DNA from: CAZTCJ01 sp964612085
Lineage (GTDB): Bacteria; Pseudomonadota; Alphaproteobacteria; JAJFIK01
DNA length: 28,233 nucleotides
Assembly (NCBI GenBank): GCA_964612085.1
Contig: CAZTCJ010000048.1
Coordinates: 1-28,233 of the forward strand
Direction: 5' to 3'
The position numbers and the translations under genes are program-made. The notes beneath the pieces were generated by a model, which was not told the DNA's origin, did no database searches, and saw only the letters and a list, made by a program, of their open reading frames with translations. Every line of letters starts with the position of its first letter. The first letter of the stretch is position 1. Below, piece after piece: positions 1 through 7,417 of the stretch.

Positions 1-1063
1 TGGTCACCACCAGGGCCTGGGTCTCACCCCGGGTGAACAGCGCCGAGCCGTGGGTGCGGGGCAACACGCCCACCTGACAGTCGATAGGCCGGACCGTTTT
101 CAGATCCCGGCCGTCGATACGGTTACCGGTGTCGAGGATCTGTCCGCGCACCACGTTTTTCTCAAGGGTCTTGAAGACCTTGTCGATCACGGACGGATCG
201 ATCGGGTCGTCGCTCTCCTCGCCATGGCGTTCATGCAGGCTTTCCTTGACGGCGGCGACTTTCTCCTGGCGCGCGGTCTTTTGCGGCTCGGCATACGCCT
301 CTTTCAAAGCATCGGCCGCCTCGTTCGACAGCTTCGCTTCGAAGTCGGAGAGGTCTTCCTGCTGAATATCCCAGGGCTCTTTCGCGGCCCGCTCGGCCAG
401 ATCGATAATGGCGTCGATCACCGGCTGCATTTGTTCGTGTCCGAACATCACGGCGCCCAGCATCACGTCCTCGGGCAGTTCGGAGGCTTCCGATTCCACC
501 ATCAGCACCGCGTCGCCCGTGCCCGCCACGGTCAGATCGAGCTTGCTCTCGGACATCTCGTCGATCTTGGCGTTGAGCTTGTATTCGCCTTCGATATAGG
601 CGACGCGCGCGGCGCCAATCGGCCCCATGAAGGGCACACCCGAAAGCGTCAAAGCGGCGGAGGCCGCGACCATGGCGACGATGTCGGAATCGTTTTCCAG
701 GTCATGGCTCAAAACCGTGCAGACCACTTGCGTCTCGTTCCGGAAACCGGGCGCGAACAAGGGCCGGATCGGCCGGTCGATCAGGCGGGAAATCAGGGTC
801 TCGCGCTCGGACGGGCGACCCTCCCGCTTGAAGTAACCGCCGGGAATTTTCCCCGCGGCATAGGTTTTTTCCATGTAGTTCACGGTCAAGGGAAAGAAAT
901 CGATACCCGGCTTCGGATTACGGTCCGCCGTGACGGTCGCGAGCACCGCCGTCTCGCCATAGGTGGCGAGCACAGAGCCCCCTGCCTGGCGCGCGATGCG
1001 CCCGGTTTCCAGAACGAGGCGCTCGCCGCCCCAGGTGATTTCTTTCGTCTGAATGTCAAACAT
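1..1063 (-). CDS. pnp: Polyribonucleotide nucleotidyltransferase (PNPase), 5' part only
   Basis: PNPase degrades RNA 3' to 5' by phosphorolysis and works in the RNA degradosome. About 354 codons are present, starting MFDIQTKEITWGGERLVLE; the gene runs off the left edge, so the second RNase PH core and the KH and S1 domains are not visible. The first RNase PH domain covers roughly residues 10-145, with family motifs such as YMEKTYAAGKIPGGYFKREG and LISRLIDRPIRPLF. A helical linker follows at roughly 240-320, and the start of the second RNase PH domain (GSALFTRGETQALVVT) is at the edge. The ATG lies 150 bases after rpsO, the usual rpsO-pnp order. Identification is secure from sequence and context. 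Confidence 0.97.
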   Translation of the reverse strand, partial: MFDIQTKEITWGGERLVLETGRIARQAGGSVLATYGETAVLATVTADRNPKPGIDFFPLTVNYMEKTYAAGKIPGGYFKREGRPSERETLISRLIDRPIRPLFAPGFRNETQVVCTVLSHDLENDSDIVAMVAASAALTLSGVPFMGPIGAARVAYIEGEYKLNAKIDEMSESKLDLTVAGTGDAVLMVESEASELPEDVMLGAVMFGHEQMQPVIDAIIDLAERAAKEPWDIQQEDLSDFEAKLSNEAADALKEAYAEPQKTARQEKVAAVKESLHERHGEESDDPIDPSVIDKVFKTLEKNVVRGQILDTGNRIDGRDLKTVRPIDCQVGVLPRTHGSALFTRGETQALVVT

Positions 1064-1172
1064 CGGATGATCTTTCTTACGTCGTATGGCCCCGCTGCCC
1101 GAACCGGACCCCATGCCCGGCCGGACCGTCATCGCCTTCCCGTGGAAGACAAAACGGGGCGTGCGGATAAAC

Positions 1173-1203
1173 ACAAGCCGGAGACCCCATGTCCCCGGCT
1201 TGT
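1173..1203 (-). terminator. Hairpin between rpsO and pnp (weak terminator or processing site)
   Basis: A perfect 9-bp inverted repeat, acaagccgg (1173-1181) and ccggcttgt (1195-1203), with a 13-base loop. It begins 10 bases after the rpsO stop. On the minus strand it is followed by GTTTAT, a poor T-tract, so it would be at most a leaky terminator. In Escherichia coli the same interval carries the rpsO terminator and an RNase III site used in pnp autoregulation. That this hairpin has a similar role is inference. Confidence 0.5.
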
Positions 1204-1213
1204 CAGCAGCGCC

Positions 1214-1483
1214 TTAGCGGCGCAGTCCCAAACGCTGGATCAGGCTTTCGTAGCGCTCCTGATCCTTGCGTTTCAGATAGTCGAGCAAATGCCGTCTGCG
1301 CGAGACGAGCTTCAGAAGACCCCGCCGGGAATGATTGTCCTTCTTGTGGGTCTGGAAGTGGTCCGTCAGGTTCCGGATCCGTTCGGTCAGGATCGCCACT
1401 TGCACTTCCGGCGAGCCGGTATCGTTTTCCAGCGTCGCGTATTCCTTGATGAGATCTTGTTTCTTTTCAGCCGTAACCGACAT
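1214..1483 (-). CDS. rpsO: 30S ribosomal protein S15
   Basis: S15 is a primary binder of 16S rRNA helices in the central domain of the 30S subunit. The product is 89 residues, the exact family length, starting MSVTAEKKQDLIKEYA. Conserved segments are DTGSPEVQVAILTERI (about residues 22-37) and THKKDNHSRRGLLKLVSRRR (about 45-64). The reading frame is open 20 codons further upstream, but the ATG at 1483 fits the family N-terminus. The gene lies 76 bases after truB with a strong hairpin in that gap, and is followed by pnp, the standard order. Confidence 0.98.
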   Translation of the reverse strand: MSVTAEKKQDLIKEYATLENDTGSPEVQVAILTERIRNLTDHFQTHKKDNHSRRGLLKLVSRRRHLLDYLKRKDQERYESLIQRLGLRR

Positions 1484-1519
1484 CGGGTTGCCCTTCTCTA
1501 GCAATATCGAATGAACACA

Positions 1520-1539
1520 GGGGACCGGGTCCGGTCCCC
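1520..1539 (-). promoter_or_regulatory. Stable hairpin in the rpsO leader
   Basis: ggggaccg (1520-1527) and cggtcccc (1532-1539) form a perfect 8-bp stem with a 4-base loop, 36 bases before the rpsO start codon and 20 bases after the truB stop. There is no T-run, so a simple terminator is unlikely. S15 represses its own mRNA through leader structures in several bacterial groups. That this stem belongs to such an element is inference. Confidence 0.4.
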
Positions 1540-1559
1540 ACATTCCCGCCGGCTTGGTC

Positions 1560-2519
1560 TCAGAGCGGCAGGTTGAACACCCGCGTCGGCTTCAGCTCTC
1601 CCCTGTCGAAACGGCAAAGCGCGACGGGGCGTCCCTTCAGGGAACACAGCACCACCGCCTCTGAGTCCTTGCCCGATCCAACGGCTTGTCTGGAGATCGC
1701 CTTCACTTGCCCGAGGACGCTGTCGTCACGCAAAAGAACGGATTGCCCGTTGCGCAGTCTTACGGCGTCCGTCCCGGTCACGGCCACCGCCGGGATGTCG
1801 TCCAGCGCGGTCTCAACCGGGAGCAGGTGCTCCAATGCGCTGCCTTTATGGACCAACTCCCGCCAATGTTCCAGCGGAATTGAGTCGTCCGTTGTAAAGG
1901 GCCCGGTCTGGGTGCGCCGGATCTCGTGGACATAGCCGCAGGTGCCCAGCGCCTGGGCCATGTCGCGCACCAGCGAGCGCACGTAAGTGCCTTTCCCGCA
2001 AACCATTTCGAAATGGGCATGATCGGCGTCGGGCGTATCGATCAATTCCAGGGAGTGGATGATGACGGTCCGGGAGGCCAGTTCCACCGCTTCCCCGGCG
2101 CGGGCCAGATCGTAGGCGCGCTCGCCCTCCACCTTAATGGCGGAATAGGTGGGCGGCACCTGATCCACCTCGCCGACGAAACGGGGCAGGATGGCTTCGA
2201 TCTCGTCCGGCGTCGGGCGGGCGTCGGACCGCTCGATGACCTCGCCGTCCCGGTCGTCGGTGGCGCGCGCCTCGCCCCAGCGGGCGGTGAAAGTGTAGGT
2301 CTTCTCAGCGTCCATGACGAAATTGATGGTCTTGGTGGCCTCGCCCAGCGCCACGATCAAAAGGCCGGTGGCCAGGGGATCGAGCGTGCCGGCGTGGCCT
2401 GCTTTCTGAGCGTTCAAGCCCCGGCGCACCTCGTTCACCACATCGGTGGAGGTCGGCCCTTCCGGCTTGTCGATAACGGCCCAGCCGTGGATCGGCTCGC
2501 CCTTGCGTCTGCGGCCCAT
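1560..2519 (-). CDS. truB: tRNA pseudouridine(55) synthase
   Basis: TruB makes pseudouridine 55 in the T-loop of tRNAs. The protein has 319 residues. The catalytic motif GHAGTLDPLATGLL is at about residues 41-54, with the nucleophile Asp47. The opening block HGWAVIDKPEGPTSTDVV and the later GKGTYVRSLVRDMAQALG are also typical. A C-terminal PUA-like part is expected at about 240-319. The start codon overlaps the rbfA stop by one base (TGATG), indicating translational coupling in the rbfA-truB-rpsO-pnp operon. Confidence 0.97.
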   Translation of the reverse strand: MGRRRKGEPIHGWAVIDKPEGPTSTDVVNEVRRGLNAQKAGHAGTLDPLATGLLIVALGEATKTINFVMDAEKTYTFTARWGEARATDDRDGEVIERSDARPTPDEIEAILPRFVGEVDQVPPTYSAIKVEGERAYDLARAGEAVELASRTVIIHSLELIDTPDADHAHFEMVCGKGTYVRSLVRDMAQALGTCGYVHEIRRTQTGPFTTDDSIPLEHWRELVHKGSALEHLLPVETALDDIPAVAVTGTDAVRLRNGQSVLLRDDSVLGQVKAISRQAVGSGKDSEAVVLCSLKGRPVALCRFDRGELKPTRVFNLPL

Positions 2520-2941
2520 CAGTTCCCGTCCTTATCGCCGTCATGGCCTTCATCGGCGGCCAGGTCCCGCGCCACCGCGTCCGAGCGCAACAGACCGTCG
2601 ACCCGTTGGGCCTCGTCGAAGCTGCGATCGGCCTCGAAGCGCAGATCGGGCGTGAACTTCATGGTCAGATGCTGGCCCAGCCGCCCGCGCAGGAACTTCT
2701 TGCAGCGGGTCAGGGCCGCGACCACCGGTGCCGTCTCGCCGCCGCCCAGAGGCGCCACGAAGACGGTCGCGGCCTTCAGATCCGGGCTCAGGCGCACTTC
2801 GGATACGGTGATGATCCGGCCCTCCAGGTCGGGGTCGCGCAGGGTCTCGCGCGCCAGGATGTCGCTCAACGCATGGCGCACCAGTTCGCCCACGCGCAAC
2901 TGCCTCTGGCTTGGACCGGCGTGTCCGGATGAACGGCGCAT
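2519..2941 (-). CDS. rbfA: 30S ribosome-binding factor A
   Basis: RbfA is a KH-fold assembly factor needed for late 16S rRNA maturation. The chosen start gives 140 residues beginning MRRSSGHAGPSQRQLRVGEL. The typical RbfA pattern VGELVRHALSDIL, then ITVSEVRLSPDLKAATVFV, then TMKFTPDLRFEADRSFDEA is complete. The ATG at 2941 has a good ribosome binding site (AAGGAG, 6 bases upstream). The frame stays open for 55 more codons upstream, but that part does not resemble the family. The gene is separated from infB by three unrelated genes, so it needs its own promoter in the 2942-3138 gap. Confidence 0.96.
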   Translation of the reverse strand: MRRSSGHAGPSQRQLRVGELVRHALSDILARETLRDPDLEGRIITVSEVRLSPDLKAATVFVAPLGGGETAPVVAALTRCKKFLRGRLGQHLTMKFTPDLRFEADRSFDEAQRVDGLLRSDAVARDLAADEGHDGDKDGN

Positions 2942-3138
2942 ACTCACTCCTTGGAACGTCAACATCGGTTTCACGTTAACAAAGGGGAAACTGCGACAGG
3001 TATCGTAACGAATGCGCGATGTCGAAGATCTTTTGACGATCGGGCATTTGTCCCCTCTTACACAGGGGTTATGTTTGCGGGGCTTTTTGGCATAGTGCCG
3101 CCCCAAAATACCGGCCTTTCGCCTCGTGAGATGGTGAC
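2942..3138. promoter_or_regulatory. Divergent promoter region, rbfA (minus) and pagL-like gene (plus)
   Basis: This 197-base gap separates divergent genes and must hold promoters for both. On the plus strand, TTGACG (3033-3038) and TTGTCC (3048-3053) are possible -35 elements; TATGTT (3070-3075) lies 16 bases after the second. A hairpin (GGGGC...GCCCC outside GGCA/TGCC, 3079-3104) would lie in the 5' leader of the plus-strand mRNA. On the minus strand, TTCGAC followed after 16 bases by GATACC is a candidate rbfA promoter. Matches are by eye and the assignments are tentative. Confidence 0.35.
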
Positions 3139-3702
3139 ATGACGACCCGTAATAAACTGCTTTCAGCTTTCGCCGCTTTCCTCATGATGACCGGCCCCGC
3201 CGCCGCCTGGCCGGAAGGCGACAGCCTGGAGGGCTTCGAGGTCCGGGCCGGGATCCTGGCCCATGATGTGGGGCTCTTCAGCTCGGCGGAAGAAGGCGGC
3301 ATCGACCTCAATGCCCAGCTCCTGATCCCCAGCCCCAGCTTCCTGTCTTTCCTGGGCAAGCCACGGCCCCATGTGGGCACCAACATCGCCACCGACGGCA
3401 TCAGCCAGGTCTTTGGCGGCCTGACCTGGGACTGGCATTTCGCCCGCAAGTTCTACTTCTCCAGCGAGTTCGGCGGCGCCGTTCACAATGCGGACGATCT
3501 GGACCCGCCGGGCGGGCGCGAGCGGGACGGGGAGCGCTATCTGGGCTGCCGGGTTCTGTTCCGGCTGGCCGTCGGCGTCGGCTACGACATCACTGAGAAG
3601 GTCAATATCCAGCTTTATGCCGATCACATCTCCAACGCCAATCTGTGTTCGAGCAACCAGGGGCTGGAGAACGCCGGCGTCCGGCTGGGCTATAAATTCT
3701 GA
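3139..3702 (+). CDS. PagL-like lipid A 3-O-deacylase / acyloxyacyl hydrolase
   Basis: PagL-family enzymes are eight-stranded outer-membrane beta-barrels that remove the 3-O-acyl chain from lipid A, which changes lipopolysaccharide recognition and permeability. The 187-residue product has a clear signal peptide with a likely AAA-WP cleavage site at residue 23, beta-strand-like alternation, and a terminal Phe as in barrel proteins. The PagL catalytic triad spacing (His, Ser at +2, Glu 12 beyond) is exactly kept as His163, Ser165 (in ADHISNANL) and Glu177 (in NQGLENAG). It is the only plus-strand gene in the first 23 kb and interrupts the infB-rbfA junction. Family membership is well supported; the substrate is inferred. 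Confidence 0.85.
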   Translation: MTTRNKLLSAFAAFLMMTGPAAAWPEGDSLEGFEVRAGILAHDVGLFSSAEEGGIDLNAQLLIPSPSFLSFLGKPRPHVGTNIATDGISQVFGGLTWDWHFARKFYFSSEFGGAVHNADDLDPPGGRERDGERYLGCRVLFRLAVGVGYDITEKVNIQLYADHISNANLCSSNQGLENAGVRLGYKF

Positions 3703-3729
3703 CAAACAAGTAGTGCCGTATCGTCCGGG

Positions 3730-3996
3730 TCAGGCCGGTTCGTACCGGTCGACCTCGAGTTCGAACGTGATCCGCCAGTTGCCGGATATGCTGATGCTCC
3801 TGACGCCTGTCCGCGCGCCGGATAGCTGATGGATGCGCCAGCCCGGCGGTGCCAGAATACCGTCCGTGTCCGGTGCCAGAACGAGCGCCGTCAGGACCCG
3901 GCGGATCCGCTTGACCTGATCGGTCCGCAGGCCGCACTCATCATCCTTTTCGATAAGACGCTTAAGACCGCGATGCCTGACCGACCGGATGATCAT
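3730..3996 (-). CDS. HigB/RelE-like toxin, lone and C-terminally shortened
   Basis: The 88-residue product starts MIIRSVRHRGLKRLIEKDD and ends with SISGNWRITFELEVDRYEPA. This follows the HigB pattern of an RHKGLxxF-like start, HxLxG centre and SGNWRxTF near the end. HigB toxins are ribosome-dependent mRNA endonucleases. Known members usually continue past SGNWRITF to an acidic tail ending in DYH, whose residues take part in catalysis; this protein stops before it. HigA antitoxin normally follows higB, but here the next gene is the convergent pagL-like gene, and no helix-turn-helix gene is adjacent. It is most likely a decaying, inactive remnant. The frame is open 11 codons further upstream. 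Confidence 0.6.
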   Translation of the reverse strand: MIIRSVRHRGLKRLIEKDDECGLRTDQVKRIRRVLTALVLAPDTDGILAPPGWRIHQLSGARTGVRSISISGNWRITFELEVDRYEPA

Positions 3997-4036
3997 GAAC
4001 ACTGATCGCACGGCATAACCGTACGGCATTCAAGGA

Positions 4037-4558
4037 TCAATTCTTCAGCGCGCCTAACTGGCGGGCGAGGCCCAGCGCGTCGCGCTCCACCCAGGCCTCG
4101 ACGATCCGGCCATCCCGGACGGTCATCAGATTGATGCCGGTAAAGCGGATCGGCTGACCCGTGCCCTCGATGCCGAACATGGCGCCCTTGAGTTTTCCGG
4201 AGCAGACCCAACGGGTCGCGACCTTGCCGCCGTCGGCGAACATGTCCTCAACCGTGAACTGAAGACCGTCGATATTAGCGAAGAACGAAGCGACCCAGGC
4301 CTTGAAGGCCTCGCGCGGGCCCACGGTCTCGCCCGCCGTGTGGATGATGAAATCCTCCGCCATCAGATCGTCGATGGCCTCTACATCGCCGCCGATCCAG
4401 ACCCGGTCCCAGAACCGGCCGACCACCGCTTTCGGATCGGTCTCGGCCATGGCCGTCTCCGCCGCCTGTACGGGACTGGGTACACCTGAAAAGGCGAGGG
4501 CCGCCAGCAGAAGACCGGCGGCCAAACCGTGAAACGGTTTGCAGAGAAGGCGGCTCAT
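4037..4558 (-). CDS. Exported SnoaL-like (NTF2-fold) protein
   Basis: The 173-residue product begins with a signal peptide (MSRLLCKPFHG, then a hydrophobic LAAGLLLAALAFSG, with likely cleavage after VQAA at about 33). The mature part fits the SnoaL-like/ester cyclase fold: AVVGRFWDRVWIGGDVEAID, LMAEDFIIHT, then RFTGINLMTVRDGRIVEAWV. Such domains bind or cyclise small molecules, but the substrate cannot be deduced and many members are not polyketide cyclases. The ATG is 14 bases after the infB stop, so it is probably read through from the infB transcript. The open frame extends far upstream antisense-free into infB, but the signal peptide fixes this start. Confidence 0.75.
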   Translation of the reverse strand: MSRLLCKPFHGLAAGLLLAALAFSGVPSPVQAAETAMAETDPKAVVGRFWDRVWIGGDVEAIDDLMAEDFIIHTAGETVGPREAFKAWVASFFANIDGLQFTVEDMFADGGKVATRWVCSGKLKGAMFGIEGTGQPIRFTGINLMTVRDGRIVEAWVERDALGLARQLGALKN

Positions 4559-4572
4559 GGAACGGCCCTGCT

Positions 4573-7194
4573 TTACAGCGTGCGCTGAATTTCCTCGACC
4601 TCGAAGCACTCGATCACATCGCCCACTTGCAGGTCGTGGTAATTCTCGAACGACATGCCGCATTCCTGACCGCCATGGACCTCTTTCACTTCGTCCTTGA
4701 AGCGTTTCAGGGTCGAGAGCGAGCCTTCGTGGATCACCACATTGTCGCGGATGAGACGCACCTTGGCGCCCCGCTTGACCGAGCCTTCCGTGACCCGGCA
4801 ACCCGCCACCTTGCCCACTTTCGAGATGTTGAACACTTCGAGAATCTCGGCATTGCCAAGGAAGTGTTCGCGCAAGGTGGGATCGAGCAAGCCCGACATG
4901 GCGGCCTTGATGTCGTCCACCAGATCGTAGATCACGGAGTAATAGCGGATCTCGACGCCGTCCCGATCCGCCAGTTCGCGCGCCTGCTTGTTGGCGCGCA
5001 CATTGAACGCGATGATCGGGCAGCTTGAGGCCTGGGCCAGGATCACGTCGGATTCGGTGATCCCGCCCACCGCCGTATGGATCGGCCGGCAAGCCACTTC
5101 GTCCGTGGACAGTTGATCGAGCGCGCCGACAATGGCTTCGACCGAACCTTGCACATCGCCCTTGATGAGGACGGGGAACTCTTTTTTGTCGGTTTCCTTG
5201 AGCTGGGCCAGCATCTGTTCGAGCGAGCCCCGGCCGCCGGCGCCCGCCACCTTGCTTTCCCGGCGCTTGCGCTGGCGGTAATCGGAAATCTCCCGCGCCC
5301 GCGCTTCGTTTTCCACCACCGCGAAAATGTCGCCCGCCTCCGGCGCGCCGTTGAGGCCCAGCACTTCCACGGGCACCGCCGGTCCGGCTTCGTCCGTATT
5401 GGCCCCGTGATCGTCGATCAGGGCACGGACACGGCCCCATTCGGCCCCGGCCACGAAGATATCGCCGATCTTGAGAATGCCGCGCTGAATGAGAACGGTC
5501 GCCACCGGCCCGCGCCCCTTGTCGAGCTTGGCCTCGATGACAACGCCCTCGGCCGCCCGGTCCGGATTGGCCTTCAGCTCCATGATCTCCGCTTGCAGCA
5601 GGATTGCTTCCTCAAGCTTGTCGAGACCGGTCTTCTCATGGGCCGAGACTTCAATATCCTGAATATCCCCACCCAGACTTTCCACGATCAGATCGTGCTG
5701 CAGCATGTCCTGGCGGACCTTGTCTGGATTGGCTTCCGGCTTGTCGATCTTGTTGATCGCCACGATGATCGGCACTTCGGCCGCCTTGGCGTGATTGATC
5801 GCCTCGACCGTCTGGGGCATGACGCTGTCGTCCGCCGCCACCACCAAGACCACGATATCGGTCACCTTGGCGCCGCGTGCGCGCATCTGGGTGAAGGCCG
5901 CATGGCCCGGCGTATCGAGGAAAGTGATCTTCTGACCCGACGGCGCGGTGATCTGATAGGCGCCGATATGCTGGGTGATGCCGCCCGCTTCGCCGGAAAC
6001 CACATCGGTGGCGCGCAAGGCATCGAGCAGGGAGGTCTTACCGTGGTCCACATGGCCCATGATGGTCACCACGGGCGCGCGCGGTTTTTGATCCTCATCC
6101 TTGTCCGCTTCGCCGATCAGGCCTTCCTCCACATCCGCTTCCGACACGCGCTTGACCGTATGGCCGTATTCCTCGGCGATGATCTGGGCGGTATCGGAAT
6201 CGATCACGTCGTTGATCTTGACCATCATGCCCTGTTTCATCAGGACCTTGATGACATCGACCGCACGGGTCGCCATGCGGTTGGCGAGTTCCTGCACGGT
6301 GATCATTTCCGGGATCACCACTTCGCGGACCACGCGCTGCGGCTCGCCCTTGTTAGCGGCCATGCGGCGGCGCTCGCGCTCCCGGGCGCGCTTGACCGCG
6401 GCCAGCGACCGGGTGCGCTCGGTACCGTCATCGTCGAGCGCCTGGGTGATGGTGAGCTTGCCCGTGCGGCGGCGCTGATCGCCGCCCTTGCGCGCGGGTT
6501 TGGCCGTATCGGCCCGTTCCCGGTCGCGCTTGGCCCGTTCCAGCTCCGCATCGCCAACCAGCTTTTTCGGCGCGTCGCCCTTGGCCTTGCCGTGACGGTC
6601 GACAGTACCGGATTTCGCACCCGACTTGGCTTCCGCCGCTGCGGCAGCGGCCGCTTCTTCCTGAGCCTGGCGCTGGGCCTCTTCCTCGGCCTTGCGCTTG
6701 GCTTCCTCTTCGATCTTACGCTGAGCGTCTTCTTCGGCGCGGCGCTTTTCGGCTTCCGCCCGTTCTTTGGCCAGACGCGCATCTTCCTCGGCCTGGCGCT
6801 TGGCTTCTTCCTCGGCCTTCTTGCGGTCTTCGACCTCCCGCGCCCGCGCGGAGGTCAGCGCCTTGGCGCGCTTCGACTTTTCTTCCTCGGTGAGGGTCTT
6901 GAGAACCACGCCCGACCGGGACGACGGCTTCTTGGCCTCAGATTTCGCGGGCGCAGCCGTCTTGGCCGCCGCCGCGCCGTTGGATTTCGGCGCCGCCGTC
7001 TTCTTGACCGTCTCGGTCTTCTTGGCCTCCGCGGCATCCTTTGGCGAGAGCACGCGCTTGCGCTTTTTCTCGACAACGACCGCCTTGGTGCGGCTGTGGG
7101 ACAGGCTTTGGCGAACCGTGCCCGAGGATCCCGATCCCTTGAGGGTGAGTGGTTTGCGTCCGGAAGAACTCAATGCTGTCTCGTCCATTTCCAC
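4573..7194 (-). CDS. infB: Translation initiation factor IF-2
   Basis: IF-2 is the GTPase that brings initiator fMet-tRNA to the 30S subunit and promotes subunit joining. The product has 873 residues. Residues 100-190 are a charged, probably helical Ala/Glu/Lys/Arg-rich stretch typical of proteobacterial IF-2. The G domain has GHVDHGKT at 380-387, DTPGH at 427-431 and NKID at 481-484. Domains II to IV follow and the C-terminus is complete (GDVIECFEVEEIQRTL). The start is GTG at 7194 or ATG at 7188 (two codons later); neither has a clear ribosome binding site. It follows ylxR after 223 bases. The SnoaL-like gene, rather than rbfA, comes next. Confidence 0.97.
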   Translation of the reverse strand: MEMDETALSSSGRKPLTLKGSGSSGTVRQSLSHSRTKAVVVEKKRKRVLSPKDAAEAKKTETVKKTAAPKSNGAAAAKTAAPAKSEAKKPSSRSGVVLKTLTEEEKSKRAKALTSARAREVEDRKKAEEEAKRQAEEDARLAKERAEAEKRRAEEDAQRKIEEEAKRKAEEEAQRQAQEEAAAAAAAEAKSGAKSGTVDRHGKAKGDAPKKLVGDAELERAKRDRERADTAKPARKGGDQRRRTGKLTITQALDDDGTERTRSLAAVKRARERERRRMAANKGEPQRVVREVVIPEMITVQELANRMATRAVDVIKVLMKQGMMVKINDVIDSDTAQIIAEEYGHTVKRVSEADVEEGLIGEADKDEDQKPRAPVVTIMGHVDHGKTSLLDALRATDVVSGEAGGITQHIGAYQITAPSGQKITFLDTPGHAAFTQMRARGAKVTDIVVLVVAADDSVMPQTVEAINHAKAAEVPIIVAINKIDKPEANPDKVRQDMLQHDLIVESLGGDIQDIEVSAHEKTGLDKLEEAILLQAEIMELKANPDRAAEGVVIEAKLDKGRGPVATVLIQRGILKIGDIFVAGAEWGRVRALIDDHGANTDEAGPAVPVEVLGLNGAPEAGDIFAVVENEARAREISDYRQRKRRESKVAGAGGRGSLEQMLAQLKETDKKEFPVLIKGDVQGSVEAIVGALDQLSTDEVACRPIHTAVGGITESDVILAQASSCPIIAFNVRANKQARELADRDGVEIRYYSVIYDLVDDIKAAMSGLLDPTLREHFLGNAEILEVFNISKVGKVAGCRVTEGSVKRGAKVRLIRDNVVIHEGSLSTLKRFKDEVKEVHGGQECGMSFENYHDLQVGDVIECFEVEEIQRTL

Positions 7195-7417
7195 TGGGTT
7201 TGCGCAATGCCCGGCTCAGAGCCAAGCGTCGCGGCCGTTAATCTCGTAAAGCCTTAGACAGGCTGGACACTCGAATACGTCGGTTGCCGGGCGCCCCGTA
7301 TCAACCGCCGATCACACGGTTCGTGCCCCTGAAATCCATACCGGAGGGATGCGATTTCCCCCGGACGCCAGAAAATGGCGCCGGGCCCGGCCCTCATGGC
7401 CAGCGGTCCTGAGAGGC
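7195..7417 (-). other. Non-coding gap between ylxR and infB
   Basis: No supported gene is present. On the minus strand GGCGCCA (7376-7382) and TGGCGTC (7364-7370) can pair as a hairpin just after the ylxR stop, beside a CCGGGCCCGG palindrome (7381-7390). There is no T-run, so termination is not indicated. An internal infB promoter is possible, but I see no convincing boxes. Confidence 0.4.

Noticed and set aside
50..1501. Plus-strand open frame of 483 codons opposite pnp and rpsO
   Set aside because: Both minus-strand genes are certain, and this frame has no conserved motif.
4559..5440. Upstream extension of the SnoaL-like gene's frame into infB
   Set aside because: The frame is open by chance over infB; the signal peptide and the SnoaL domain begin at 4558.
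5077..7257. Long plus-strand open frame of 726 codons opposite infB
   Set aside because: It is antisense to a clearly conserved infB. The His/Asp/Arg/Leu-rich, repetitive composition is what the reverse complement of a GC-rich gene gives, and it matches no family.
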